Below, one piece after another: positions 50,038 through 57,964 of a stretch of DNA of 64,000 nucleotides. The position numbers and the translations under genes are program-made. Within the stretch, counting starts at the first letter, position 1. Each line of letters begins with the position of its first letter. Origin of the DNA: an uncultured Bacteroidia bacterium (lineage in GTDB: Bacteria > Bacteroidota > Bacteroidia > Bacteroidales > F082); the NCBI GenBank assembly GCA_902785755.1, contig CACZZO010000014.1:1-64000 (forward strand), read 5' to 3'. The notes under the pieces are model-generated. The model ran no database searches and was not told the origin of the DNA. It saw only the letters and a program-made list of their open reading frames with translations.

Positions 50038-50816
50038 TTAATGTTGCTTCATCACACTGCTTTGCGAGGCTTTTTCCTCCAATTCCATGCGGCCGATGCG
50101 CCAAGTGAGGCCGAGGCTGATATAGCGCGAATTGAAACTGTAGTTGTAGGACGATGAATGATAGGGGTTGAGGTTTCCCTTGCCCGTGGAGCGACTCTTG
50201 AAGATGTCGTTGGCATTGAGGTAAAGCGACAGGCGACGGTCGAACAGGTCGGCGGCAAAACCGCAATCCACGCCCCAATTCTGCTCGTTGACCACCAACA
50301 GCCGCCTCTGAAAGAGATTTTGCCTTCAGCATTCACCTCCACGCCAGGTGCATTCTGCAAGGCGTCCGAAGCCGAACCCGTCTGAACACTTGGGTCGTCA
50401 TCCACATTGTAAAGCGTCTTTTCGCCGTCGGCGGAATAGATGGGGCGCGAGGCTGTTATCTGGATCTCATTCAATGAAGTTGAAATCGGTGACAATTTAA
50501 TGGTTCCAATACTCTTTTCGGCATGAATGTCAACAGGTTGCCAATGCGTTTCGTAACCCACGCAACTGATACGGAGCAAGTAAAAACCACCTTCAATGCC
50601 TTTGAAGCAAAATGCGCCCTTGTCGTCGCTCGTCACGCCATAGGCAAACACGCTGTCGGTCGAATGAAGTAGCACACAGTTGGTGTAAGGCATCATGGCA
50701 CCATCGTTTGCATCTTTCAAGCTGCCTTTCAGCGTGTAAGTCTCCGATTGTGCCATAAGGGAGTTGGCCACAAACAGCAGCAACAACGCTGCAAATACTT
50801 TCTTCACTTTTCTCAT
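50038..50816 (-). pseudogene. Outer-membrane beta-barrel receptor, collapsed by deletion and frameshift
   Basis: The 5' part encodes a signal peptide, a carboxypeptidase-regulatory-like domain (GSLKDANDGAMMPYTNC....FCFKGIEGGFYLLRISCVGYE) and the start of a plug (LYNVDDDPSVQTGSASDALQNAPGVEVNAEGKISFRG). Near 50300 it switches to a different frame encoding a barrel end (LYLNANDIFKSRS, YNYSFNSRYISLGLTWRIG). An intact protein of this type has about 750-900 residues, so about 500 codons were lost. Start overlaps the acetyltransferase stop (ATGA). Confidence 0.85.
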
Positions 50817-51304
50817 GGCATCACTTTTTGGAACCTAAACATCTCGTCGTCTTTCCACATAAACTCCACGATGTGGAAACCGCATTTGTTGACATAGAAG
50901 TGGATGTTGCGCTTCTCGAAATAGGGCGTGCAGGTCTCCCAAACAATAATTTCAGGATACATCTTTTCGATAAGGCACCATGCCGCATAACCAATGCCTT
51001 TGCTGTGGACATCGGGTTTCACAAACAACAATTCCAGCTCGCCACGAAGAAAGGCTTTGTCGATGGAAACGACCACGCCGCCGACTTTTTCCCCGTCCAA
51101 TAGGATGCGATAGGCCTTGCCGTTGTTGATGGACTGTTCGATGGTGTCGCGTGAGATGATTTCGCCGTCTTCCTCAAAATGGTCGTCACGCATTCCAAAC
51201 TCCTCTGTGGCGCCATACTTAAACGCCCATTGGTTGTCGAGTATGAACTGCTCCTTGTCGTCAGGCTCCAAGGGAGCCAAGGTCACTTGTGGTTGGTTGC
51301 TCAT
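50813..51304 (-). CDS. GNAT-family acetyltransferase
   Basis: 163 residues with the GNAT core: KVGGVVVSIDKAFLRGELELLFVKPDVHSKGIGYAAWCLIEKMYP (beta4, acetyl-CoA loop Q/R-x-x-G-x-G/A as SKGIGYA) and YFEKRNIHFYVNKCGFHIVEF. Substrate unknown. Originally co-transcribed with the now broken receptor. Confidence 0.87.
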   Translation of the reverse strand: MSNQPQVTLAPLEPDDKEQFILDNQWAFKYGATEEFGMRDDHFEEDGEIISRDTIEQSINNGKAYRILLDGEKVGGVVVSIDKAFLRGELELLFVKPDVHSKGIGYAAWCLIEKMYPEIIVWETCTPYFEKRNIHFYVNKCGFHIVEFMWKDDEMFRFQKVMP

Positions 51305-51358
51305 AAAGGTATTGTTTTGAGCTGCAAAATTACGGAGGTTGCCGCAGGCGATTGGTAA

Positions 51359-51447
51359 ACAAATCAGCCTTTAAATGTCACTTTTCAGTCCAAAATGGGT
51401 TGTTTTTTAGCGAAAACAGCTATTTTTGGGGATATTATGTCACTTTT
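51359..51447 (+). repeat. Promoter/leader repeat of about 89 bp, copy 1
   Basis: Very similar to 56625-56713, including ATGTCACTTTTCAGTCC, the following GGGTTGTTTTT, a -7-like box (TATTTTTG here) and a start codon ATGTCA at the end. Here it drives a YhcG relic, there an AraC gene. Confidence 0.7.
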
Positions 51448-51562
51448 TGTGCAACGCACCGTTGCACAATTACCTTGGCGGCACAACATCTGCTTTTCGG
51501 AAGGAATCAACAAACCGATAGGCATTGCCTCTTGGGAAACGGCGATAGAAATCGAGAAATAA
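51437..51562 (+). pseudogene. YhcG/DUF1016 relic (both ends, middle missing)
   Basis: 41 codons combine TVAQLPWRHNI, like the middle helical motif of DUF1016 N-terminal domains (VAQIPWGHN), with NKPIGIASWETAIE, like the end of the nuclease domain in a different DUF1016 subgroup. The intervening ~250 residues are absent. It includes a 23-bp palindrome (TTGTGCAACG...CGTTGCACAA) near the front. 51563-51798 shows no other gene. Confidence 0.45.
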
Positions 51563-51798
51563 ACCATTTTGCCAAATAGGGGAAGCTGTGAAACGTTGAA
51601 GTTTGTTGTGAAATAGCCAAGGCTTGTATCCATTTCAACAGCAAAAACTAATAGTAGTAAGACAAAATAAACTAATAAATGCAGCTGCAATTATTGGAAT
51701 TCTGCAACAAAAAGCGGAGTGTTTTTATTACTTTTTGCAGTAAATATGTTGTTGAAATAGAAAAAGATTTGTATCTTTGCAGCGTCAAAAACTAATAT

Positions 51799-51870
51799 TA
51801 GCAATACAAAATATACTAATGTTAGTAAAGCAAAATATACTAATAATAGCAGTGCAAAATATACTAATAT
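51799..51870. repeat. 24-bp tandem repeat in the Fic leader
   Basis: Three 24-bp units share GCAAAATATACTAAT and contain palindromic ACTAATATTAGT-like centres. They fill the 5' UTR between the promoter (TATCTTTG, 51772-51779) and the Fic start codon, which forms part of unit 3. A degenerate copy of this promoter and repeat lies at about 51620-51680. Confidence 0.85.
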
Positions 51871-53380
51871 GGCAACAATACAAGAGAAATTGGCGGAGTC
51901 ATTGGCGGTGTTGAAGGCGTATCAGGATGCCCATGGGGACAATTTGGTGATTCAGGGAGCGGACACGCTGGGACGGACTCATACAGAGCGGTTGGTGAAC
52001 AGCGGATACCTTCAGATGGTCATGAAGGGATGGTATATCCCGTCGTCACCTGGGAGCGAGGGTGATTCAACGGTGTGGTATGTGTCGTATTGGCACTTCA
52101 TTACTGCATATTTAGACAAGAGATTCAACGGGGCTTGGTGCTTGTCACCAGAGCTGTCACTCTATTTCCACAGCGGGAAGACGGTGATTCCCAAACAATT
52201 GATTGTGCGCTGCGAGAACGGAACAAACAACATTCTGCAACTGCCTTTCGGAACATCGCTTGTGGACATCAAGGCGAGCCTGCCGCCAGAGGTGATACGG
52301 GAGCCGCGTTATGGTGTGCGCTTGTATCCCATGGAATATGCCTTGTTGATGGTGGGACCGGATTATTATCGCCGTGATGCGTTGGAGGCAAGGACTTGTC
52401 TGGCCAGCTTGCGTGATGTCTCGCCCATTGTCTTGGCAGCCATCGACGGGGGACATACCACCCGGGCAGGTCGTGTGGCAGGTGCGTTGCGCTCCATCGG
52501 ACGCGAGGAGATGGCGGATGAGTTGTTGCGCATGATGCGCCAAGTGGGGCATACTGTGAAGGAAGAGAATCCGTTTGAGGAGAATGTGCGGATAGTGACA
52601 TTTGCGGAATCGCCTTATGCCTCACGCATCCGCTTGATGTGGATGCAGATGCGGAAGGTGGTAATAGACACATTGCAAGTCCAGCCAGTACAGCAAGATG
52701 CGGCATCGGTGCTGGCGATGATGGATGCGACGTATGTAAAGGACAGCTATAACTCCTTGTCGATTGAGGGTTATAAAATTACGGAGGGTTTGTTGGAGCG
52801 TGTTCGCAGTGGCAATTGGGATCCTGAGAACGACGAGGAAGACAAGGATCGCAGGAATGCCTTGGCTGCCCGTGGGTATTATCAAGCCTACGAATTGCTG
52901 AAGCAAGGCGTGAAGGACTGTTTTTCGGGCAAGGCACCTGCACAGTTGTATGCAAAAGGGCATCAAGATTGGCATTTTCAGTTGTTTGAGCCATGCGTTA
53001 GAGCGGGCATTGTGAAAGCATCGGATTTGATTGGCTACCGCAGACATCAGGTATATATCCGAAACTCGATGCACACGCCGTTGAATCCTGACGCGGTTTT
53101 GGATGCGATGAGTGCCTTATCGGATTTGATGATGCAAGAGGAGAATGCGCTGGTGCGTGCCATTTTAGGGCATTTCTTCTTTGTCTATATCCATCCCTAC
53201 ATGGACGGCAACGGTCGCACGGCACGTTTCGTGATGAACAGCCAATTGGTGACGGCAGGTTATCCTTGGGTAGTGATTCCCGTGGAACGCCGACAGGAAT
53301 ATATGGTGGCCTTGGAGCAGGCAAGCGTGGAGGGGAATATTGAAGGGTTTGTGCGGTTTATTGGAAGGGGGATGGGATAA
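51869..53380 (+). CDS. Fic-domain AMP transferase with AbiEi-like N-terminal part
   Basis: 503 residues. Fic motif HPYMDGNGRTAR at 442-453. An inhibitory helix motif (S-x-x-x-E-G in NSLSIEG, about 297) is in the same chain, so it is of the self-inhibited class II. The first 250 residues resemble AbiEi-type HTH antitoxin-like proteins (LGRTHTERLVNSGYLQMVMKGWYIPSS). Predicted nucleotidyltransferase that modifies target proteins. Its leader has tandem palindromic repeats that may be operators for its own HTH region. Confidence 0.88.
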   Translation: MATIQEKLAESLAVLKAYQDAHGDNLVIQGADTLGRTHTERLVNSGYLQMVMKGWYIPSSPGSEGDSTVWYVSYWHFITAYLDKRFNGAWCLSPELSLYFHSGKTVIPKQLIVRCENGTNNILQLPFGTSLVDIKASLPPEVIREPRYGVRLYPMEYALLMVGPDYYRRDALEARTCLASLRDVSPIVLAAIDGGHTTRAGRVAGALRSIGREEMADELLRMMRQVGHTVKEENPFEENVRIVTFAESPYASRIRLMWMQMRKVVIDTLQVQPVQQDAASVLAMMDATYVKDSYNSLSIEGYKITEGLLERVRSGNWDPENDEEDKDRRNALAARGYYQAYELLKQGVKDCFSGKAPAQLYAKGHQDWHFQLFEPCVRAGIVKASDLIGYRRHQVYIRNSMHTPLNPDAVLDAMSALSDLMMQEENALVRAILGHFFFVYIHPYMDGNGRTARFVMNSQLVTAGYPWVVIPVERRQEYMVALEQASVEGNIEGFVRFIGRGMG

Positions 53381-53508
53381 TGTTTTTCTTCCCGAAAAAA
53401 GCAGAACATCTGTGAAGTAGGACACCAGAAAAACATCACAGATTTTTCAACAAGGAATACAATTCTTGAGGATTTTGTGTAATTTTGCAAAATGAAAAAT
53501 GACACGTT

Positions 53509-53760
53509 ATGGGTTCAATTTATGTCATACAAGGTCTGATGATTTACATTTATGGCTTTGACCATAACCCGCCACATATTCATGTGCGGAGCGGCGATGG
53601 AGAGTTTACCATCACATTACAAACACGTGAGATTGAAGGCAAGGCACGAGTAAGGACAATTCAGATTGTAAACAAATTCATCGATGAACATTTTGACGAA
53701 CTGAACGAGTTATGGGAGAAGGCCCAGCGAGGCGAAAAAATAGAAAAAATTAACCGATAG
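53509..53760 (+). CDS. DUF4160 protein
   Basis: 83 residues: GLMIYIYGFDHNPPHIHVRSGDGEFTITL with the HxPPHxHV motif and a C-terminal helix. DUF4160 and DUF2442 genes are commonly found as a pair resembling a toxin-antitoxin module. The promoter box (TAATTTTGC) is about 25 bp upstream. Confidence 0.9.
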   Translation: MGSIYVIQGLMIYIYGFDHNPPHIHVRSGDGEFTITLQTREIEGKARVRTIQIVNKFIDEHFDELNELWEKAQRGEKIEKINR

Positions 53761-53772
53761 GAGGAACATGAT

Positions 53773-54006
53773 ATGTTGATTGTAACTGATGTTGAATACG
53801 AAGGCGGCTACACATTGTTGTGTGAGTTCAGTGATGGGGTGCGCAAACGAGTTGACCTCACGCCGTTGCTCAAGTACCCTGCATTCGAGGAACTGCGAGA
53901 CGAGAAAGAGTTTATCCAGTTCGGTCTTGACGAGACCATCTTCTGGAGAAATGGTGCTGACATCGCCCCCGAATACTTGTATGAACATGGGAGTGCCGTG
54001 GCTTGA
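53773..54006 (+). CDS. DUF2442 protein
   Basis: 77 residues: VTDVEYEGGYTLLCEFSDGVRKRVDLTPLLKYPAFEELRDEKEFIQFGLDETIFWRNGADIAPEYLYE, full DUF2442 length. Pairs with the DUF4160 gene 12 bp upstream. Confidence 0.9.
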   Translation: MLIVTDVEYEGGYTLLCEFSDGVRKRVDLTPLLKYPAFEELRDEKEFIQFGLDETIFWRNGADIAPEYLYEHGSAVA

Positions 54007-54088
54007 CAATATGAATTATAGGATACACGGAATATCATAATTATTGAAAATCATGACATAAAACAAAAACTAACATATTATAAATCAC

Positions 54089-54266
54089 AGCGTTTGCTAT
54101 TTATTCGGAATCGTCTTTGAACCTAGGAAATTCGGAAACAAGATTCTACCAAAGAATAAGTCAGTTAATGCCTGCGTTTGCGCGGGCGTTTGACTTATCT
54201 GGTAGAATCGGGCAATCCTAGGGCCTAAAGGCGTGGATAAGACAAAGTCTGCGCTTTTTTGTGCTC
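54089..54266 (+). ncRNA. Structured leader/small RNA upstream of the HAD/PRTase/DprA cassette (copy B)
   Basis: Stems: CCTAGGA/TCCTAGG, GATTCTACCA/TGGTAGAATC, ATAAGTCA/TGACTTAT and GCCTGCG-loop-CGCGGGC, with GTCTT/AAGAC outside. It shares with copy A the lead TTCGGAAT, TGAACCT.GGAAATTC, GAATAAGT, the TTG loop and the end TCTGCGCTTTTT.GTG. Stem bases differ in pairs, so structure is conserved. 50 nt upstream of the HAD start and in the same direction. Confidence 0.72.
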
Positions 54267-54317
54267 TATATTGTCCGTATGCTGAACGATAAGCAATCGC
54301 AGAAAGCAAACTGACTT

Positions 54318-54857
54318 ATGCAGAAAAAATACTTCATTTTTGACTTGGACAACACTTTGGTAAAGACAAATCGAGCAAATAACAAGTCTTACGAAGAGGC
54401 TATCAAAGTCGTAACAGGCATAGACTATCGACACAAAAAACCAAGATTTACTCGGGGAGACTTGGCTTTAGCAATATCCGACTTAACTCCTGTCCAGATT
54501 TCAGAGATTATCAAACTGAAAGAGGATTTCTACACTAAGTACATCCAAGAAACAACATTGAATGTTCAATTGGTTAAATGTCTTAAACTGTTGAAAAACA
54601 ATGGAGAAGAAACAATACTGCTAACCGAAAGTCGCAAAATACGAGCTGAACAGGTTTGCAATTATTATAACTTGGATCAGTGTTTTTGTCAACAATACTA
54701 TCTGGAGGATTACAATGGCACAAGTAAGTACCATTATCTTATATCAAAAAATTACTTTTTGACTTCGGTAATTCTTTTTGAAAATGACAGAAATGAAATA
54801 CGGAAAGCAAAGCGATTTGGAATTCCTAAAAATCAAATAATTACAATTAGATTCTAA
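54318..54857 (+). CDS. HAD-superfamily hydrolase
   Basis: 179 residues. Motif I FDLDNTLVKT (Asp 9 and 11), motif II LLTES, and a late acidic motif (LFENDRNEIRKAKRFGI). Helical cap between motifs I and II. Predicted phosphatase. First gene of an AT-rich three-gene unit with a phosphoribosyltransferase (4 bp gap) and a DprA-like protein (21 bp gap). Confidence 0.85.
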   Translation: MQKKYFIFDLDNTLVKTNRANNKSYEEAIKVVTGIDYRHKKPRFTRGDLALAISDLTPVQISEIIKLKEDFYTKYIQETTLNVQLVKCLKLLKNNGEETILLTESRKIRAEQVCNYYNLDQCFCQQYYLEDYNGTSKYHYLISKNYFLTSVILFENDRNEIRKAKRFGIPKNQIITIRF

Positions 54858-54861
54858 AACA

Positions 54862-55536
54862 ATGAATAGATTTATTATTAAAGCTAGCGAAAGTTGGTTA
54901 CGCACAAAAGATGGAAACATGAGCCAATGCTTGCATCACGACACAGAGGCTTTCTACCATTCTGATTATTGTGGTGGCGGAAATTGGAAGGTTGAAGGTA
55001 CCATTGAGAATATGATTTGTACTCTCAAAAATGACAGAACGCCTTACCCTGATGTTGTATTATCGAGAAAGATAGGACAGTTAAGGCAAATTCTACAAAT
55101 GGATTTACCCCAAATTCTGAAATCAAGTGGCTATCAATCTCTTATGGTGTGTGTGATTCCACGAGCTAAACATGAGAATTATTATAGAGAGGAACAAAAA
55201 TTGTTTCGATCAACTATACAATCTACAATAAAGACTGTAGTTCAAGGATTTATCGATGGTACACATTGTATTATTAGGCATACAGATACAAGAACGACTC
55301 ATTCTAACAAAAGTGGACATGGCGGACTTGGACCAATGCCTTATTGTGGCATTACAAAAGAAACCTGCACCATCAGCAATATACAAGGCCAGAATATACT
55401 TTTGATTGATGACTTGTACACTAAATCCGTTGGTATAGATGAAGATGCAATTCAAGCTTTATATGATAACGGAGCAAATAAAGTGTTATTCTATTCAGTT
55501 GGAAAAACTGTATTTAGAAACTATTACTCATTGTAA
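54862..55536 (+). CDS. Phosphoribosyltransferase-fold protein
   Basis: 224 residues. PRPP-binding loop ILLIDDLYTKSVGIDEDAIQAL (the VxxVDDixTTG-type motif with variant second half). The N-terminal 100 residues are family-specific (NMSQCLHHDTEAFYHSDYCGGGNWKVEG). Predicted to transfer a phosphoribosyl group or bind a nucleotide; substrate unknown. Confidence 0.75.
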   Translation: MNRFIIKASESWLRTKDGNMSQCLHHDTEAFYHSDYCGGGNWKVEGTIENMICTLKNDRTPYPDVVLSRKIGQLRQILQMDLPQILKSSGYQSLMVCVIPRAKHENYYREEQKLFRSTIQSTIKTVVQGFIDGTHCIIRHTDTRTTHSNKSGHGGLGPMPYCGITKETCTISNIQGQNILLIDDLYTKSVGIDEDAIQALYDNGANKVLFYSVGKTVFRNYYSL

Positions 55537-55557
55537 ACAATTTAGTAATTTTGCGAT

Positions 55558-56484
55558 ATGAAATACACAGAAAACGCATTGAACTTATTAACTGCACGAA
55601 CCTTTCCCAAGAAAGGTCCTGCATGGATAAACAATAATTTGAAAGGTGATGAAGATGTTGAAACACTTTATCGTCTATTGGAAACTCATGAGTACGAATT
55701 CCAAAAAAAGCGCGAAAAAATTGAATCTGCCATTAATCAACTTGACAAATCAATAGACGGCGTTGTTGCTTTGGGTGATTCAGATTTCCCGAGGGTAAGA
55801 GGAAATGTCAAATCTGCCGACAAACCTTTTGCGTTATTCTATAAAGGTGATATTAGCTTGTTGCAAAACAGCAATCTAAATATTGCTGTAATTGGCGTTT
55901 TAAATCCTGATGAAAAAGTTGAATTGACTGAAACAATAGTGGCAAAAGAAATATTGAAATATGGAGCAACTATTGTGAGCGGTTTGGCTTTAGGATGTGA
56001 TAGCATTGCACACAAAACCGCATTAGAGAATAAGGGAAAAACAATTGCAATTTTGCCATGTTCGCTCAGCAGCATTATTCCGAAGGAAAATATTGATTTG
56101 GCAAAACAAATTGTAGAGCAGGAAGGACTTTTGGTAAGCGAATATTATGAAGCTCCTCATAGTAAAAATGAGATGATCAACCGCTTTATCGTGAGAGATA
56201 GATTGCAAGCCCTGTTTTCCGATGCTGTGCTTTTAGCTGCAAGTTACGCACCAAATAATCAAGGGAACGATAGCGGTTCTCGTCATGCCATGGGAAAAGC
56301 CAAAGACTACGGGATTAAAAGAGCTGTAATTTATAACGAACAGAAGCACAAAAATATTCCCATGTATGACTTGAACCGACAAATTCTTTTGGAAGATAGG
56401 TCGGTGATTAGAATAGATTCTGTCAACATGGAAGAAATGGTGAAAAAAATGGTGTCTCACCATACAATGACAAGTTTGTTTTGA
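55558..56484 (+). CDS. DprA/Smf-like Rossmann (SLOG) protein
   Basis: 308 residues. Helical N-terminus, DGVVALGDSDFPRVRG (DprA-like entry), SGLALGCDSIAHKTALE (the SGxAxGxDxxAH nucleotide-binding turn) and LLVSEYYEAP. A shorter, divergent relative of DNA-processing DprA, lacking its C-terminal winged helix. DprA-like domains outside competence often sense nucleotides in conflict systems. Confidence 0.82.
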   Translation: MKYTENALNLLTARTFPKKGPAWINNNLKGDEDVETLYRLLETHEYEFQKKREKIESAINQLDKSIDGVVALGDSDFPRVRGNVKSADKPFALFYKGDISLLQNSNLNIAVIGVLNPDEKVELTETIVAKEILKYGATIVSGLALGCDSIAHKTALENKGKTIAILPCSLSSIIPKENIDLAKQIVEQEGLLVSEYYEAPHSKNEMINRFIVRDRLQALFSDAVLLAASYAPNNQGNDSGSRHAMGKAKDYGIKRAVIYNEQKHKNIPMYDLNRQILLEDRSVIRIDSVNMEEMVKKMVSHHTMTSLF

Positions 56485-56576
56485 ATAGCTCCACGAACTC
56501 AGTAAACCGCTACGCCTCCGACACCCGCATCGGCTTGATGGACAGCACCGTGCCCATTGAGGCAATGCTGGGATGA
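56485..56576 (+). pseudogene. C-terminal relic of an unrecognised protein
   Basis: Right after the DprA stop a different frame reads NSVNRYASDTRIGLMDSTVP then IEAMLG and a stop, higher in GC than the cassette. It looks like the tail of a gene interrupted by arrival of the cassette. Confidence 0.35.
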
Positions 56577-56624
56577 AATGATTGCAGAATCCACCACAAA
56601 GATTGCAAAAAGTTGCTCCTTTTC

Positions 56625-56713
56625 ACAAATCAGCCACTAAATGTCACTTTTCAGTCCAAAATGGGTTGTTTTTGGTGAAAAATAACTACTTTTGCATTCG
56701 ATATGTCATTTTT
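56625..56713 (+). repeat. Promoter/leader repeat, copy 2
   Basis: Matches 51359-51447. Contains a mini-frame starting MSLFSPKWVVF, a -7 box (TACTTTTGC, about 56687) and the AraC start ATGTCA, where MSFFSP again resembles the mini-frame start. Confidence 0.7.
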
Positions 56714-57539
56714 CAGTCCAAATACCACATCGCCTACAGTTTGCGGCACGACCGATTTCAGTGGATTGCTCCACACTGTGGTTTCCGCTAAGGGTTGTAC
56801 GCTTTTGTTGTGTACAGAGGGTTGCGCTATCGGTAGCTCGCATTTTCGGCCCGTGGCCATACGTCGCGGGACTTTGGTGCCGCTTTTCACTTTTTCGCGA
56901 TTCACTATCGAACGCACTTCGTCGCGTTTTTCTTGTCGTTTCGTCGAGATGAACGACCCCGCCATTGCCGATTTCACCGTCAACTTCAACTCGCCTGTGT
57001 TTTGGGATTTCCTTTATCGGCATCCTGCTTTCACCATCGAGAAGCCGGCGCAACGGCTTGCCGAAGAATGGTTTGGACGGATGGAATGGATTGTTCGAAC
57101 CTTCGATGATGAAATCTGCCAACAGATGGTTTACAGCGAACTGCACAACCTCTTCATCGCCATTGAGCAACGGATTGCCCAGCTTTTTCCGCCCGAGGTT
57201 CACGATGAGAAATCCGCCGTTTGGAGCACCCCCGACCGCCTCAACGCGCTTTTGGACCAGCATATCCATCATGAACGCAGCGTGAAGTTCTATGCTTCCG
57301 AACTGTGCATAAGTCCCGACTATCTGAACAAAGTTTGCCACCGCCTGATGAAGACCTCCACCAAAGCCCTCATCAACGACACGGTCATCTATGAACTCAA
57401 GCGTTACCTTGCTGAAACCGACCTCACCGTAGAGGAAATCGCCGCCCAGATGAACTACGACAATGTTTCCTATCTATGCCGTTTCTTCCGCAACGCTACA
57501 GGACAATCCATGATGGAGTTTCGAAGGAAACAGAGATGA
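56703..57539 (+). CDS. AraC-family transcriptional regulator
   Basis: 278 residues. N-terminal ligand-type region, C-terminal AraC HTH (VKFYASELCISPDYLNKVCHRLMKTSTKALI and LTVEEIAAQMNYDNVSYLCRFFRNATGQSMMEFRR). Start ATG follows the -7 box by 15 bp. Sits upstream of the zinc-type uptake genes but has a different promoter module shared with a YhcG relic, so its regulon is uncertain. Confidence 0.88.
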   Translation: MSFFSPNTTSPTVCGTTDFSGLLHTVVSAKGCTLLLCTEGCAIGSSHFRPVAIRRGTLVPLFTFSRFTIERTSSRFSCRFVEMNDPAIADFTVNFNSPVFWDFLYRHPAFTIEKPAQRLAEEWFGRMEWIVRTFDDEICQQMVYSELHNLFIAIEQRIAQLFPPEVHDEKSAVWSTPDRLNALLDQHIHHERSVKFYASELCISPDYLNKVCHRLMKTSTKALINDTVIYELKRYLAETDLTVEEIAAQMNYDNVSYLCRFFRNATGQSMMEFRRKQR

Positions 57540-57549
57540 AGAGAAAAGT

Positions 57550-57561
57550 GCGAATATTCGC
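57550..57561. promoter_or_regulatory. Palindrome upstream of the metal-uptake operon
   Basis: GCGAATATTCGC, a perfect 12-bp palindrome, 11 bp upstream of a -7 box (TATCTTTG, 57572-57579) for the His-rich protein and TonB receptor. Candidate repressor operator. Confidence 0.45.
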
Positions 57562-57600
57562 AATAAACCCCTATCTTTGCCCCGTCGAAAACAGTGATTA

Positions 57601-57915
57601 ATGAAACGATGCAAGACAAAAATGGCGTTATTCCTATTGGCAATCTACTTGCCGATATGGTTGCTGTCGTCGTTTCATGTCCATGCTAATCCCTTGAAAC
57701 ACACTGATGCGGTTGAAGAGCATCATTCGTCGGAAGTGGATGAAGACGGCTGCTTGCTCTGTCTGTTTCAGCAAGTTGCATACGAAGAGAGTCCACAAAT
57801 GGCCATGACGGTCAACAGGCCGGAAATCAAGGTGAAGGCAGTTTTGACGGATGAATCCTCTTTTGGGGTTTTCGAATTGAATTTCCTTTCACGAGCCCCA
57901 CCTGTCTTGTTGTAA
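57601..57915 (+). CDS. Small exported His/Cys-rich protein before the TonB receptor
   Basis: 104 residues with a signal-like helix (MALFLLAIYLPIWLLSSF), then HVHANPLKHTDAVEEHHSSE and DGCLLCLF, a potential metal-binding patch (five His, CxxC). No named family. It lies 50 bp ahead of the receptor, so a metal chaperone or sensor role is plausible. Confidence 0.7.
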   Translation: MKRCKTKMALFLLAIYLPIWLLSSFHVHANPLKHTDAVEEHHSSEVDEDGCLLCLFQQVAYEESPQMAMTVNRPEIKVKAVLTDESSFGVFELNFLSRAPPVLL

Positions 57916-57964
57916 ATATCAGAGAATCAATTTATTGTATTTATAATTTAACAACAAGACTAAA

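Noticed and set aside
51448..51470. Palindrome TTGTGCAACG...CGTTGCACAA as a Crp/Fnr site
   Set aside because: It lies within the codons of the YhcG relic and differs from the GTAACAATTGTTAC operator.
55558..56484. Housekeeping competence gene dprA
   Set aside because: Shorter, divergent and embedded in an AT-rich cassette with HAD and PRTase genes; not the usual dprA neighbourhood.
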